Made by a program: the position numbers and the translations under genes. A stretch of DNA of 43,995 nt, taken from assembly GCA_029879735.1 (NCBI GenBank), contig JAOUPS010000005.1, positions 1 through 43,995 on the forward strand, given 5' to 3'. The DNA comes from Candidatus Bathyarchaeota archaeon. GTDB lineage: Archaea > Thermoproteota > Bathyarchaeia > Bathyarchaeales > Bathycorpusculaceae. Shown here in pieces: positions 8,055 through 16,628 of this stretch. Position 1 is the first letter of the stretch. Every line of letters begins with the position of its first letter. The notes beneath the pieces were generated by a model. The model did no database searches and was not told the origin of the DNA. It saw nothing but the letters and a program-made list of their open reading frames with translations.

Positions 8055-8434
8055 CAAAAAAGGTGAGAGCTACGACTGTTAGCAATAAGATGGCCACAAA
8101 GATTCTGAGAACTGTTCCCCACAATAATGCCTTCTACTTCTTTACCGGTATCGAACAGTATAGCGGAAAGTTTGCAGTCAGCCTCGCCGACTTCTGCCAG
8201 AAGATAAAGAGAATAGATATAAAATCAGTGGATTTCCACTTCAAACGTCGAGACTTCCAGAAATGGATCAGAACAACCATAGGAGATGCCTATCTTGCAA
8301 ACGAGATCAACAGAATCAGAGAACTCGTTCAAGGAGAAGAGCTCAGAGGCCAAATACATCAAACTGTAGAGATGCGTTTGACCGAACTCAAGAAGCTGTT
8401 AGCTTCTGAAGAATCTTACGTGGAGCACGAATGA
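8051..8434 (+). CDS. DUF5752 family protein
   Basis: 127 residues. The stretch AFYFFTGIEQYSGKFAVSL, then VDFHFKRRDFQKWI and a C-terminal amphipathic helix (GEELRGQIHQTVEMRL), matches the archaeal DUF5752 pattern. No catalytic motif is evident and no role is known to me. It starts with GTG overlapping the stop of the zinc micro-protein, so the two are translated as a coupled pair. Confidence 0.7.
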   Translation: MTKKVRATTVSNKMATKILRTVPHNNAFYFFTGIEQYSGKFAVSLADFCQKIKRIDIKSVDFHFKRRDFQKWIRTTIGDAYLANEINRIRELVQGEELRGQIHQTVEMRLTELKKLLASEESYVEHE

Positions 8435-8446
8435 GATGCAGTCAGA

Positions 8447-8533
8447 ATGAACTGTTCTTATTGCGGTCATTGGGATAGAGTTTCAGCATGCAAGGTTTTC
8501 ATTGAACAAAACACTTTTGAGCGCGCGCTGTAG
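8447..8533 (+). CDS. 28-aa cysteine micro-protein, probably truncated
   Basis: MNCSYCGHWDRVSACKVF..., with a CxxC knuckle and a third Cys nine residues on. The ORF ends inside AGCGCGCGCT and a TAG at 8531. No clear ribosome site. It looks like the first half of a small zinc protein cut off at the element. May not be expressed. Confidence 0.4.
   Translation: MNCSYCGHWDRVSACKVFIEQNTFERAL
8520..8529. repeat. GCGC element (AGCGCGCGCT)
   Basis: Perfect 10-bp palindrome that forms the last codons of the 28-aa cysteine ORF. Confidence 0.6.
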
Positions 8534-8580
8534 AAAAACTCTTTTAGGTACTGTAGCCGATTCTTAGAAAGGGGACTAAT

Positions 8581-9015
8581 ATGAAACTTCCTGAATACGT
8601 TACTGTGGAAGAAGTCAAGAGAGTCTGCAAGGAATTGAATATCAGAGATTGGACCACATTGAAAAAACCTGAGGTACTCCCCGAAGAAGCTCGCGCTATA
8701 CTGGCAGAACTGAATACTGGAGAAATAGAAACATCCATTGAGAATTTCCGGCAGGGGCTCGAAGTCGAACTAGAACATGGGATACGCTACCCGGAGGCGA
8801 ATGTTACTAATAACCATCCTATCTTAACTGCACAAATCGTTTTGGCACACTTCAAAGAGTCGTGGGATTATTACAAGCGTCTCGAAGTCGCCGAAATAGG
8901 AGGTGATCTGCTCAAAGCCGTCGTTAATAAGGACGCCTCGAAAGCCGAAGCTCTATATCGAAAGCTGATCATGGCAAAATTGACTCTGAGCCAAGCAGAA
9001 TCCGACAAGTTGTGA
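8581..9015 (+). CDS. DUF5661 family protein
   Basis: 144 residues. The core FRQGLEVELEHGIRYPEANV, then ILTAQIVLAHFKESWDYYKR, is the DUF5661 signature (conserved Glu-His before a Thr/Asn segment and a His-containing helix). These residues could bind metal, but no activity is known to me. ATG start with AGAAAGGGG about 7 nt upstream. It converges on the P-type ATPase gene across a 55-nt gap that holds two GCGC elements. Confidence 0.7.
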   Translation: MKLPEYVTVEEVKRVCKELNIRDWTTLKKPEVLPEEARAILAELNTGEIETSIENFRQGLEVELEHGIRYPEANVTNNHPILTAQIVLAHFKESWDYYKRLEVAEIGGDLLKAVVNKDASKAEALYRKLIMAKLTLSQAESDKL

Positions 9016-9020
9016 CCATA

Positions 9021-9032
9021 TGCGCGCGCGCT
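9021..9032. repeat. GCGC element (TGCGCGCGCGCT)
   Basis: Twelve alternating bases 6 nt after the DUF5661 stop, in a convergent gap. A shorter copy (ACGCGCT, 9066-9072) abuts the stop codon of the ATPase gene. Confidence 0.6.
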
Positions 9033-9070
9033 CAGTTGCGCTCTCCGAAAATTCAGATGCTGTACACGCG

Positions 9071-11629
9071 CTAAACTTCATAACGACTGAAGAACAAATG
9101 CTTCAGACCCTCAACGAGGAAGAAGTAACAAGCCAGTATTCCAAAGATTAGCCCCAAGAACCATGAGGGTGGACTGACAAATTCGAAAAACAGCCCAAGA
9201 GGAGAGTAGACGACGAAGAGAGTCATTGAAGCCATGATGACGGAAGCCGCGATCAGAAGATTGCTGGGTCTTGACTTGTAGAACCTTCTTCTTGTTCTGA
9301 TCGAAAACGTGACCAATATCTCGGACATCACCGACTCTATGAACCAACCCGTTCGGAAGAGTTCAGGACCTGCTTGAAGCAAGTATACCAGAGATGAAAT
9401 CGTGACGAAGTCGAAGATGGAGCTGATCAGACCAAAGAACAGGGCGAATCTGGCTATTTGTCCTATGTTCCATCTTTTTGGGGTTCTCAAACCTTCCTCG
9501 TCAAGGTTGTCAGTCGATATCGTGAGAAGTGGCGCGTCAGATACCAGATTCGTTAAAAGTATTTGAGACGGCAAAAGTGGTATGAACGGAAGGAACAAAG
9601 ATCCTATTGCCAATGTGAACATGTTTCCCAAGTTCGCGCTTATGGTATTCATGATATATTTGGTCATGTTGCCAAAGGCCTTTCTTCCCTCAGCTACTCC
9701 GTCAGCAATAACGCTCAAACTCTTTTCCAGCAAGATTATTGAGGAAGCTTCTTTGGCGACTTGAACTCCTGAGTCAACAGATATTCCTGCATCAGCTAAC
9801 TTCAGGGCTGGAGCATCGTTGACTCCGTCACCGAGAAATCCCACTACATGACCGTTTTTCTTCAAGGCTTCCACTATGGCGTATTTCTGCTCTGGAGTCA
9901 CTCGTCCAAAAACATCATTCGCTTCCACGGCTTGGCGAAGCTCGCCTTCTTGCATGTTTTCGACATCTACTCCTGTGAGCACTCTTCCTCCGAACTCGAT
10001 TCCCAATTTACGGCAAACATCTGCCGTTATGACAGGATCATCCCCACTGAGAATCTTCAATTTTATTCCAAGCGCTTTTAGTCTGGAGATGGCGGGAGCA
10101 GCGTCTTCCTTAGGCGGGTCGGAGAGGACGAGTAGTCCGACGAAAGTCAAGTCCTTTTCATCTGCGACTGAGTAATTCGATTTCTCCTCGATTTTCTTAC
10201 ACGCCAATGCTATCAGTCTGTTTCCAGCTTGCCTATACTTTTCGATGAGCGAATTTACCTCTACAGCTGCCTGCGCCATAGATTGAGTTTCTGTTTCATT
10301 GCCAACCGCAGTCGACACGTTGAGGATTGCTTCAGGTGCTCCCTTTGAAATTAAAAGTCTGGAGGCATCACTTTCGACTACGACGCTCATTCTCCTTCTG
10401 TTGAACCCGAATGGAATTTCATGGATGCGCGTAAAAGCGGTGAGAATCGCTTCATCGAATTTCTCCTCTCGGGCATGATCCCAGGCTGCAACATCAATGG
10501 GGTTGCCGAGTATTCTGTCTCCCTCAACCACGGCTGTATTGCAGAGAAGCGCGAACTTGACTAGTTCCTTATCAGAATGACCCTTAGGATCAACAACGTT
10601 CTGAACCTTGATCTTATTTTGGGTCAATGTTCCAGTCTTATCAGTGCAGAGTACGTCGACATTCCCCACATCCTCTATTGCTTCAAGCCTTTTGACTACG
10701 ACCTTCTTCTTGACTAGTCTGATTGCCCCTTCAGATAGTCCGACAGTGATCACTACGGGCAAGGCTTCGGGTATTATGCCCACTGCCAAGGCTAATGAGA
10801 ATATCAGCGAGTCTAAGACGCCGTGACCTAGAACCGAGTTAACCAAGAATACGAATGCCGTCAACAGCAAGATTATTCTCACGAGGAAATTCCCGAAACT
10901 AGCAATGTTCTTTTGAAAGTCAGTTAGTGGAGGTAGTAAGGAGAGTCTTGATGCTACATGACCGAACTGTGTCTTCTTTCCAGTGGCAACAACTACTCCC
11001 ATCCCAGCGCCATTCATCACCGTAGAGCCCATCAAAGCCATATTGGACAGTTGATGTGGTAGCGGTTTGTCCAGCTCCACTGATGCAGTGTTCTTATCGA
11101 CAGCCATTGACTCGCCCGTCAGTACTGATTCATTCGTTTGGAATTCGTCAACGTCCAGAAGCCTGATGTCTGCCGGAACAACGTCACCTATCGCTAGGTA
11201 GACAACATCTCCAGGCACTAACTTGCTAGTGTCAATCACGGCTTTCTTTCCATTTCTGACAACCATTGCGGTATAAGATAGATACCTTCTGAGCTCATCT
11301 ACGGCTTTCTCCGATTTGTGCTCTTGAGCGAAACCCAACACGGCATTGGCAAGCATGATGGCGACTATGATAACCGCCTCAGTAATTTCTCCCAAAAAAC
11401 CAGCTAGTGCTGCAGCAAATATAAGCACATAAACTAGAGGATTCTTGAACTGAGACACAAAAATGCTGAACGATGTTCTGCGTCCAGCGGAAGGAATCTC
11501 GTTCAGCCCATATTCTTCAAGTCTATGCGTAGCTTCTGTGTCATCGAGTCCCCTTTCTGATGTATTGAGCGATCTAAGAAGCTCCTCTTTCTGCGATTTC
11601 CAGTAGTTGAGTTCCTTGGGTTCAGACAT
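9071..11629 (-). CDS. P-type cation ATPase, MgtA/MgtB-like (type IIIB)
   Basis: 852 residues with all P-type landmarks: actuator TGES (171-174), membrane motif PEALP (287-291), phosphorylated Asp330 in DKTGTLTQ, nucleotide-site KGAPE (429-433) and hinge GDGVNDAP (600-607). The C-terminal membrane region (SSIFDFVTISS, FRTGWFIES) resembles bacterial Mg2+ ATPases MgtA/MgtB, and the length suits this class. Mg2+ uptake is therefore the best guess, although the PEALP variant differs from the usual PEMLP and leaves another divalent cation possible. The ATG at 11629 lies about 25 nt after TTATATTAATC, so it is nearly leaderless. Confidence 0.9.
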   Translation of the reverse strand: MSEPKELNYWKSQKEELLRSLNTSERGLDDTEATHRLEEYGLNEIPSAGRRTSFSIFVSQFKNPLVYVLIFAAALAGFLGEITEAVIIVAIMLANAVLGFAQEHKSEKAVDELRRYLSYTAMVVRNGKKAVIDTSKLVPGDVVYLAIGDVVPADIRLLDVDEFQTNESVLTGESMAVDKNTASVELDKPLPHQLSNMALMGSTVMNGAGMGVVVATGKKTQFGHVASRLSLLPPLTDFQKNIASFGNFLVRIILLLTAFVFLVNSVLGHGVLDSLIFSLALAVGIIPEALPVVITVGLSEGAIRLVKKKVVVKRLEAIEDVGNVDVLCTDKTGTLTQNKIKVQNVVDPKGHSDKELVKFALLCNTAVVEGDRILGNPIDVAAWDHAREEKFDEAILTAFTRIHEIPFGFNRRRMSVVVESDASRLLISKGAPEAILNVSTAVGNETETQSMAQAAVEVNSLIEKYRQAGNRLIALACKKIEEKSNYSVADEKDLTFVGLLVLSDPPKEDAAPAISRLKALGIKLKILSGDDPVITADVCRKLGIEFGGRVLTGVDVENMQEGELRQAVEANDVFGRVTPEQKYAIVEALKKNGHVVGFLGDGVNDAPALKLADAGISVDSGVQVAKEASSIILLEKSLSVIADGVAEGRKAFGNMTKYIMNTISANLGNMFTLAIGSLFLPFIPLLPSQILLTNLVSDAPLLTISTDNLDEEGLRTPKRWNIGQIARFALFFGLISSIFDFVTISSLVYLLQAGPELFRTGWFIESVMSEILVTFSIRTRRRFYKSRPSNLLIAASVIMASMTLFVVYSPLGLFFEFVSPPSWFLGLIFGILACYFFLVEGLKHLFFSRYEV

Positions 11630-11713
11630 GGATCTGTACTCAGCTGACAGAGATTAATATAAGAGTCAACCGTCTATCTTCTTTAAGATTGCCTTACCAT
11701 TCTTCCTCCGCTT

Positions 11714-11758
11714 AAAAATGGGAGTTTGCGGGGAAAAGATTTGGGGAGATATCACCCC
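11714..11758 (+). repeat. GGGAGTTTGCGGGG repeat, copy 1 (interrupted)
   Basis: AAAAATGGGAGTTTGCGGGG, then about 9 extra bases, then GGGGAGATATCACCCC, which can form a GGGG/CCCC hairpin. Matches the family at 36457, 37360, 42290 and 42676, with a small insertion. Confidence 0.5.
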
Positions 11759-11763
11759 GGTGT

Positions 11764-11775
11764 AGCGTGCGCGCT
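11764..11775. repeat. GCGC element (AGCGTGCGCGCT)
   Basis: Twelve alternating bases, 6 nt after repeat copy 1. Confidence 0.6.
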
Positions 11776-11831
11776 CACGCCAAATACTAACACTTCTCTC
11801 CTAACACTTTTATAATTTTGCGAAACATGAA

Positions 11832-11842
11832 ACGCGCGCGCT
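11832..11842. repeat. GCGC element (ACGCGCGCGCT)
   Basis: Followed by CTTTATAG. The same CGCGCT-CTTTAT context recurs at 32846, and a similar GCTTTAT at 35356. Confidence 0.6.
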
Positions 11843-11926
11843 CTTTATAGTTACAAAAAAAGGAGGCGTTGGATTCTGTTTTAGAATCTACATTTCCATT
11901 ACAACTCGCATCGCATCTTCAGTTGT

Positions 11927-11940
11927 CGCGCGTGCACGCG
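11927..11940. repeat. GCGC element (CGCGCGTGCACGCG)
   Basis: Fourteen alternating bases, bounded by GATGCG-type sequence that can pair with CGCATC about 20 nt upstream. Confidence 0.55.
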
Positions 11941-12116
11941 GATGCGTCAAGGTTCACTCAAAACTGGATTTCACCTTACAATCATAATGTTACAGAACGC
12001 TTAAATATTCATGGAGGCGTTGAAAATCTCCATTCTTCAACATTAGAATGATTGATATGAACTTGTCAAAGACGATATTTAAAGGATGCTTACAGTACAG
12101 TCTACGGCGATAGTTT

Positions 12117-12305
12117 ATGTCAGCAATGCCAAAATTTGAAATATATAAAGATGCTGCTGGAAAATTCAGGTTCAGATTGAAGGCTCCTAACGGTGAAATC
12201 ATAGCTTCTGGCGAAGCCTACGAGTCAAAAGACGGTTGCAAGAACGGAATAAACTCCGTTAAGACCAACGCTCCAAAAGCAGAAATCGTTGACATGGCGC
12301 AATAG
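12117..12305 (+). CDS. DUF1508 (YegP-like) small protein
   Basis: 62 residues, a single DUF1508 unit: KFEIYKDAAGKFRFRLKAPN, then GEIIASGEAYESKDGCKNGI. Bacterial YegP has two such repeats; archaeal members often have one. The unit is a compact beta fold with no assigned activity. An ATG three codons downstream (MPKFEIYK) is an alternative start. A strong TATA-like box near 12073 lies about 40 nt upstream. Confidence 0.85.
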   Translation: MSAMPKFEIYKDAAGKFRFRLKAPNGEIIASGEAYESKDGCKNGINSVKTNAPKAEIVDMAQ

Positions 12306-12313
12306 AAAATTCT

Positions 12314-12343
12314 CCAGTCACAAGACTGGTATCCCCCATTTTT
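12314..12343 (+). terminator. Hairpin plus T-tract terminator of the DUF1508 gene
   Basis: Stem CCAGTC (12314-12319), loop ACAA, stem GACTGG (12324-12329), then ATCCCCCATTTTT. It starts 9 nt after the DUF1508 stop. Confidence 0.55.
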
Positions 12344-12380
12344 AGATAATCACACACATTCAGTTAAGAAGGTCAACAAA

Positions 12381-12572
12381 GTGGAATACAAGATTGGTAA
12401 ACATCGATATTGCCCAAAATGTGGTAGTGAGAGGGCAAAAATCGTCTGGATAAGTAAAGATGGGAATACAATTGCTGTTCAGTGTCCGACATCAGGATAT
12501 CAACACAAAGAAAGAGCTGTGATGCTAATTGACACGAGTCCAAGAAGAGAATCTGATGATTTAGAGCCATAA
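12381..12572 (+). CDS. Small cysteine protein (hypothetical)
   Basis: 63 residues with CPKCGS near the N-terminus and one later Cys (VQCPTSGYQHKER) with a nearby His, so a Cys3His zinc site is possible. The middle alternates short strands, as in a zinc-ribbon fold. No family recognised. ATG start with no strong ribosome site. The 3' end overlaps a degenerate ORF on the other strand by 12 nt. Confidence 0.5.
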   Translation: MEYKIGKHRYCPKCGSERAKIVWISKDGNTIAVQCPTSGYQHKERAVMLIDTSPRRESDDLEP

Positions 12573-12755
12573 CTTTAGCAGTTTGGTTTTGTTGTGACTG
12601 CTACTTTCGTCAGCTTCGATCTTGATATCTGAGATAAATCGCATCTTTCTTTCAAGAGAGTCTCTAATGACTGGCAAACCAAATGACATTAGCACAATCC
12701 TACGATACAATGATGACGCGCTCTCTCTCTCTTCTAGTCTGTCTACGACTACCAC
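12561..12755 (-). pseudogene. Possible nucleotidyltransferase remnant
   Basis: An open frame of 64 codons from GTG. The part VVVVDRLEERESASSLYRRI followed by LMSFGLPV resembles the region after the catalytic Asp pair in MNT-type minimal nucleotidyltransferases, but the GS-x-D-x-D active site is absent upstream, where the frame is closed. The tail is Ser/Lys-rich. I read it as a possible decayed fragment; it could be chance. Confidence 0.25.
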
Positions 12756-12845
12756 TTGAAACTACTTTCTATAGCGGAGAAACCAATCGGGTTCTATGGC
12801 TTGTAGTGAAAAAAAGGTGTTAAGAAGTTGCTTATTAAACCGGAA

Positions 12846-13127
12846 CTAGCTGCCCTTGCATTCTGGGATTCCTTTGATTCCTTCTCTTGTTTTGCTTAGT
12901 GTTATTACGTCTCCAAGCCCTTGGATTAGCTTGACTGGTAGACAGATTGTTATGTGACCAAGAACAGGTTTTTTGAATCCTAACTCATTTGTTGCATCTT
13001 TAGTTAAGTCCACATATACATGGGTTATTTTCCATTGATCGTCCATTTCAGCTCCTGAAACCTTACCGACATTGAAGGCATCCGTAGTGATCACCTTTTT
13101 TCCATTAATTTCACTTACTTTAACCAT
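12846..13127 (-). CDS. PRC-barrel domain protein
   Basis: 93 residues. KVSEINGKKVITTDAFNVGK followed by GAEMDDQWKITHVYVDL is the archaeal PRC-barrel pattern, a small beta barrel found in photosynthetic reaction centre H and RimM, and as free-standing archaeal proteins of unclear role, possibly RNA or ribosome related. The tail (IKGIPECKGS) has one Cys. ATG start with GGTGATTGA upstream and TTAAACTTTTATTG as the probable promoter. Confidence 0.85.
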   Translation of the reverse strand: MVKVSEINGKKVITTDAFNVGKVSGAEMDDQWKITHVYVDLTKDATNELGFKKPVLGHITICLPVKLIQGLGDVITLSKTREGIKGIPECKGS

Positions 13128-13180
13128 TCAATCACCATACAGAAATAAGATCTGCCAAGCAATAAAAGTTTAATCTACTG

Positions 13181-13204
13181 ACTTGTAGAAGAAACTTCGA
13201 TTAG
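13181..13204 (+). repeat. CTTGTRGAAGAAACTTC repeat, copy 1
   Basis: ACTTGTAGAAGAAACTTCG, just upstream of the PRC-barrel promoter. Related copies lie at 14123 and 43221. Confidence 0.4.
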
Positions 13205-13224
13205 TGAACGAGACTGGACACTCA

Positions 13225-13310
13225 AACCTTCCATCTCCAGACAACTTTCCACACCTCTGATACAAAACAAACACCTTCGGTTCTGCCTATCGGAAGGTTG
13301 GAAAGTGGAA
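13225..13310. repeat. Imperfect inverted repeat
   Basis: AACCTTCC (near 13228) and GGAAGGTT (near 13293) are exact complements. ACTTTCCA and TGGAAAGT extend the relation, in the gap between the PRC-barrel and DUF998 genes. It could be a transcript-end structure or a remnant. Nothing else is seen in this 220-nt gap. Confidence 0.3.
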
Positions 13311-13349
13311 GGCTGTGTATGTGGATCAGATGTTAACCCCCAGGCAAAA

Positions 13350-13961
13350 CTACACGCTTGTAATGTAGACGTTTAACGCTAGTACGAAGATATATTGGAC
13401 ATTTGTTGTTACTACTAGTCTTTCAGTTAACCCCATTATTTTGGTTCCAACATTTTTTGATGCCACTAATCCAGTGACGACAGCCACAATGAACGTTACC
13501 AGTGAATATGTACCTAGCCACTCCCATCCACTTGTATTGCTTAATCGATAACACATTGCTAACATTCCTACCATCATTAATATTGCCATGACCATTACAA
13601 GCTTGAAATGCATTTTCGCTCTAGGCGATTTCATCTCACCTCCTTCATCAAGAGGAAAGAATAATTCAACAACAAGTTCTATTAAATAAGCTAATAAGAA
13701 ACAGGCTGGACCAATTATCAAACCCTGTCCACCATCAATAGCCCAATGTAGAGTGCTGAAGAATATGATTACCAAAACGACATCCGTGACATGCATAATA
13801 CCAAATAACCTTTTGTTAGGAGCCCCAACTGCAAGAAGGGAGCTCACATCATCACGAATATGACTGTAACCGGGCTGCAATAATCCACCGAGAATCCATA
13901 TCATTGTGTACAGGATTGGCCCAATCATTCCACCTATTGCAATCAACTGCTGAATATTCAT
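13350..13961 (-). CDS. DUF998 integral membrane protein
   Basis: 203 residues with about six hydrophobic helices. The start IGGMIGPILYTMIWILGGL, then QPGYSHIRDDVSSL, is the DUF998 signature; the HIRDDVSSL loop follows TM1. A charged loop (FPLDEGGEMKSPRAKMHF) lies mid-protein. It sits in the cytoplasmic membrane. The function is unassigned. ATG start. Confidence 0.85.
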   Translation of the reverse strand: MNIQQLIAIGGMIGPILYTMIWILGGLLQPGYSHIRDDVSSLLAVGAPNKRLFGIMHVTDVVLVIIFFSTLHWAIDGGQGLIIGPACFLLAYLIELVVELFFPLDEGGEMKSPRAKMHFKLVMVMAILMMVGMLAMCYRLSNTSGWEWLGTYSLVTFIVAVVTGLVASKNVGTKIMGLTERLVVTTNVQYIFVLALNVYITSV

Positions 13962-14122
13962 ACTAATTTCCCCGGGGTATCTGCCAGATCATTAGCTTGA
14001 TTTACCAACGTTGAACCTTAGAAAGCAAAAAAGTTATTATCATTTTCGGGAGTGACAAAACGATTTTTCGTTCATATGTCCAAGAAATGATACTACAATG
14101 CTGACTGTGGGTGCACTCATGG

Positions 14123-14143
14123 CTTGTGGAAGAAACTTCAATT
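14123..14143 (+). repeat. CTTGTRGAAGAAACTTC repeat, copy 2
   Basis: CTTGTGGAAGAAACTTCAA, in the gap between the DUF998 start and the short basic ORF. Confidence 0.4.
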
Positions 14144-14157
14144 GAATTCTAAGAAAC

Positions 14158-14361
14158 TTATTCTCTACTTTCGATATTTTCCTTTACAGCCTTTTTTCTT
14201 TTCTTCTTGAACACAGAAATCCAAGGGCTACCGAAGTGCCTTTGCTCTTTTTTAGTGGTCCTTCTGCGGTCTTTGAACTTGCGAACGAGGACAGTAAATG
14301 AATTTTGTGATATCCTTTTGATTGTCTCCTCGATCTTTCGTTCTTCCAGAAGGGTCTTCAT
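14158..14361 (-). CDS. Short basic ORF (hypothetical)
   Basis: 67 residues, very rich in Lys and Arg (VRKFKDRRRTTKKEQ), ATG start, GAGGATTAG upstream. No family recognised. It could be a small nucleic-acid-binding protein or a chance frame; the neighbourhood has no partner gene. Confidence 0.3.
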   Translation of the reverse strand: MKTLLEERKIEETIKRISQNSFTVLVRKFKDRRRTTKKEQRHFGSPWISVFKKKRKKAVKENIESRE

Positions 14362-14550
14362 CTTCTAATCCTCTTTTCTTCCGATTTTTCCTTACCTTAC
14401 CATTGAATTCTAATTAGTTCTATTGATTTAGCCATAACTTTCTTGCATTTCTCACATTTAGAAACTTGTAAAGGTTGATATATTGAAATATGCCCTTTTT
14501 CGCTATAGTTATAGTGGTTGTCAGTTATAATTAACTTGAGAGGTGCAAAC

Positions 14551-15171
14551 ATGTCTGGAAAAGTTAATTTTATTGAGGTCAAGCTAGAAGAACCATGCAG
14601 ATATTGTGGGAGGAAAAAACTGAAGGAAAGCGAGAAATTTTACAAAGTATTCATCGAAGACACAGACACTGGAATAGTGGTTTGTGAACTCTGCAAAGGA
14701 GGTTTTAATACTCTTATCGTAGAGGGTTCAGAAAAAACTCACGCAACACATTTAACATTTTATATAAAACGTACACTTTTAGAATTCAGAGAAAAATTAC
14801 CTGAGACAATAAGAGCAGATTTGGATTCTGCGATGGAAAACTATAAAAACGGAAGATATTCTACAAGTTTCAGAAATATTGGTGTAGTCGCAGAATGGTT
14901 AACCGAGAGATTATTCACTAAGAAATTTGGAAAACAACTAGCAAAAGAAACTCCTAGATGGGAAGATAGGCTAGGCAAATTATTGCATCAGTCAAGAAGG
15001 AACAAGAAAATCCCAGAAGAGACAGTAATATTTCAATTATTCTCTTTGAAGTGGTTGAGGAACAGAGTTGACCATCCTTCTGAATACAAAATAACTGGGG
15101 AAGACGTTAGATTAGGACTAATATCAATCATGTATCTATTTCATCAAACCTCTTCATACAATCTAATCTAG
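14551..15171 (+). CDS. Zinc-ribbon plus HEPN-like protein
   Basis: 206 residues from the ATG at 14551, chosen because GAGGTG sits 5-6 nt upstream; an upstream TTG at 14518 is less likely. The N-terminal zinc ribbon uses CRYC (Cys16, Cys19) and CELC (Cys45, Cys48). The C-terminal helical part resembles DUF4145/HEPN proteins and ends with WLRNRVDHPSEY, where Arg170-x4-His175 matches the catalytic motif of HEPN ribonucleases. Such proteins often act in defence or toxin systems. The next gene is a candidate endonuclease, but a remnant and a GCGC element lie between them. Confidence 0.65.
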   Translation: MSGKVNFIEVKLEEPCRYCGRKKLKESEKFYKVFIEDTDTGIVVCELCKGGFNTLIVEGSEKTHATHLTFYIKRTLLEFREKLPETIRADLDSAMENYKNGRYSTSFRNIGVVAEWLTERLFTKKFGKQLAKETPRWEDRLGKLLHQSRRNKKIPEETVIFQLFSLKWLRNRVDHPSEYKITGEDVRLGLISIMYLFHQTSSYNLI

Positions 15172-15232
15172 AAACTTGAATGGTTCATAATTGGAATCAA
15201 AACTTTAACCTTAGGTTCTGGATTAGGCTGTT

Positions 15233-15245
15233 CGCGCGCGCGTGC
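15233..15245. repeat. GCGC element (CGCGCGCGCGTGC)
   Basis: One of the longest alternating runs. It runs directly into the first codon of the 46-codon remnant ORF. Confidence 0.65.
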
Positions 15246-15382
15246 CCACGTGGCTGCTGGCAAAACTAGCAGGCGAAACCATAGGCAAAAAACTAGACAT
15301 GAAAAAACTCTTCAACACTTTCATGAAAGAAGGCACAGGCAACATGCAAGCATTCCTAAGACAGGTCTTCAGAAGAAAGTAA
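15242..15382 (+). pseudogene. 46-codon remnant ORF
   Basis: Starts GTG CCC ACG TGG and reads VPTWLLAKLAGETIGKKLDM, then KKLFNTFMKEGTGNMQ, ending FRRK. Composition and helix pattern look protein-like, but there is no ribosome site and the frame is closed 6 codons upstream. The 5' end coincides with the GCGC element, so I read it as the 3' stump of a larger gene. An independent small protein is possible. Confidence 0.35.
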
Positions 15383-15477
15383 GTGACGTTTTGCAAATGC
15401 AAGTAGCCATATAGTCAAGCTAATAAAAGATTTATCTGAATGTTGCACTTCTTTCTTTTTTGCAGGAGAATCGTCTG

Positions 15478-16557
15478 ATGGGTAGGGGAAAAAAGCGAAG
15501 TCCTCAAGAAAGATACAAGAGATATAGTGAATGGATAAGTAGCGATGATAAGAAAGAGGAACTAAAGAAATGGCTTGAAAAAGCTGGAATACCACTTGAA
15601 CTACGAACAATCAAATTTCTGGAAGAACAAGGGTATAGATGTTCGACTTATCATTGTCAAGATCCTGATACTGGAAAATATCGTGAATTAGACATTCATG
15701 CATCCAAAACAAATATACGATCTTTCAAGGTTGGAAAATGTGAAATAGTATTCAATGTTCTGATTCTTGCAGAATGCAAGTATTCACATAATCTTGATCT
15801 TTTGGCCTTTGAAAGCATGGACGGCTATTTTCCTGCTTTTCCAGTGATTTTCCCCAGAGAACGTATATTAGGAGCCTTTTATCACAATTTTGAGTTTCCA
15901 GTGATTATTAGAAAAATTGCTGAAACAGATGTTTATAATTTGGCAAGCCGGGAGAATTTTCAAGACAAAAAGACTCATGAAGCTTGTGAAAAGCTAACAT
16001 TTTGCTTCAGTTGTATGTATGAACGAATAAGAAAGAGATTCGGAGTTTTTTTCGATAAATATAGGTTTTCGTTTGAGAAACCATGGCTCAATTATATGAG
16101 CAAAGGTCACCCAGTAAGGGACAAAAGGGCTCTTCAAAGGAAAATTCGCGAGTTTCTCAAAGAGAACTTCAAGGCTGAAGAACTGCTGACTTTGATCCGG
16201 TATTTTCCAATTCAGATAGGTTTCCCGCTGATGATAATATCCAAAGATAGAGGTTTAATAAGAATAAAATGCGATATGACGACTGGTCAAATAACTGATT
16301 TTGAAGATATTGGCTACGGTATCCATCCATACGTTTCAGAGAATGCCGACAAATATGACAACATTCTGCATGGATTTTTTGCTTTTCCCATAATAATCTG
16401 CAATCTAGCGTACTTAGATGATTGTTTAGGAACTTTGAACAAAGGAATAGAAAAGATTGCGAGTTATGTCGAAACATTACTTCACAATGATCCTTATGCA
16501 ATAGCAGAACAAGTTTTGGAAGAAATATACACAGAACACCTGTATTTGCGTACATAG
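15478..16557 (+). CDS. PD-(D/E)XK restriction endonuclease-like protein
   Basis: 359 residues from the ATG at 15478, preceded by GCAGGAGA; a TTG at 15460 is the alternative. The N-terminal part carries the nuclease core: a helix (IKFLEEQGYRC), Asp72 in YRELDIHA, and Glu99-x-Lys101 in ILAECKYS. This is the D...ExK pattern of Mrr-like endonucleases. The C-terminal 230 residues are unfamiliar and could be a target-recognition or effector part. No methyltransferase is adjacent, so a solitary defence nuclease is likelier than a classical R-M system. The stop codon is immediately followed by GCGTGCG. Confidence 0.65.
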   Translation: MGRGKKRSPQERYKRYSEWISSDDKKEELKKWLEKAGIPLELRTIKFLEEQGYRCSTYHCQDPDTGKYRELDIHASKTNIRSFKVGKCEIVFNVLILAECKYSHNLDLLAFESMDGYFPAFPVIFPRERILGAFYHNFEFPVIIRKIAETDVYNLASRENFQDKKTHEACEKLTFCFSCMYERIRKRFGVFFDKYRFSFEKPWLNYMSKGHPVRDKRALQRKIREFLKENFKAEELLTLIRYFPIQIGFPLMIISKDRGLIRIKCDMTTGQITDFEDIGYGIHPYVSENADKYDNILHGFFAFPIIICNLAYLDDCLGTLNKGIEKIASYVETLLHNDPYAIAEQVLEEIYTEHLYLRT

Positions 16558-16628
16558 CGTGCGGAAAGAGGTATTTCCACAGAGCTAAAATAATAGTTCT
16601 AAGAAACCTACACCGGCAAAAGAAAGGA

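Larger units (their letters stand above)
11630..12116. other. Gene-free interval with repeats
   Basis: About 490 nt without a convincing gene. It holds the ATPase promoter (about 11645-11657), one copy of the GGGAGTTTGCGGGG repeat, three GCGC elements, a small hairpin (GATTCT-GTTTT-AGAATC near 11875), two copies of GGAGGCGTTG (near 11870 and 12015) and the TATA-like GATATTTAAAGG near 12073 for the DUF1508 gene. Confidence 0.5.
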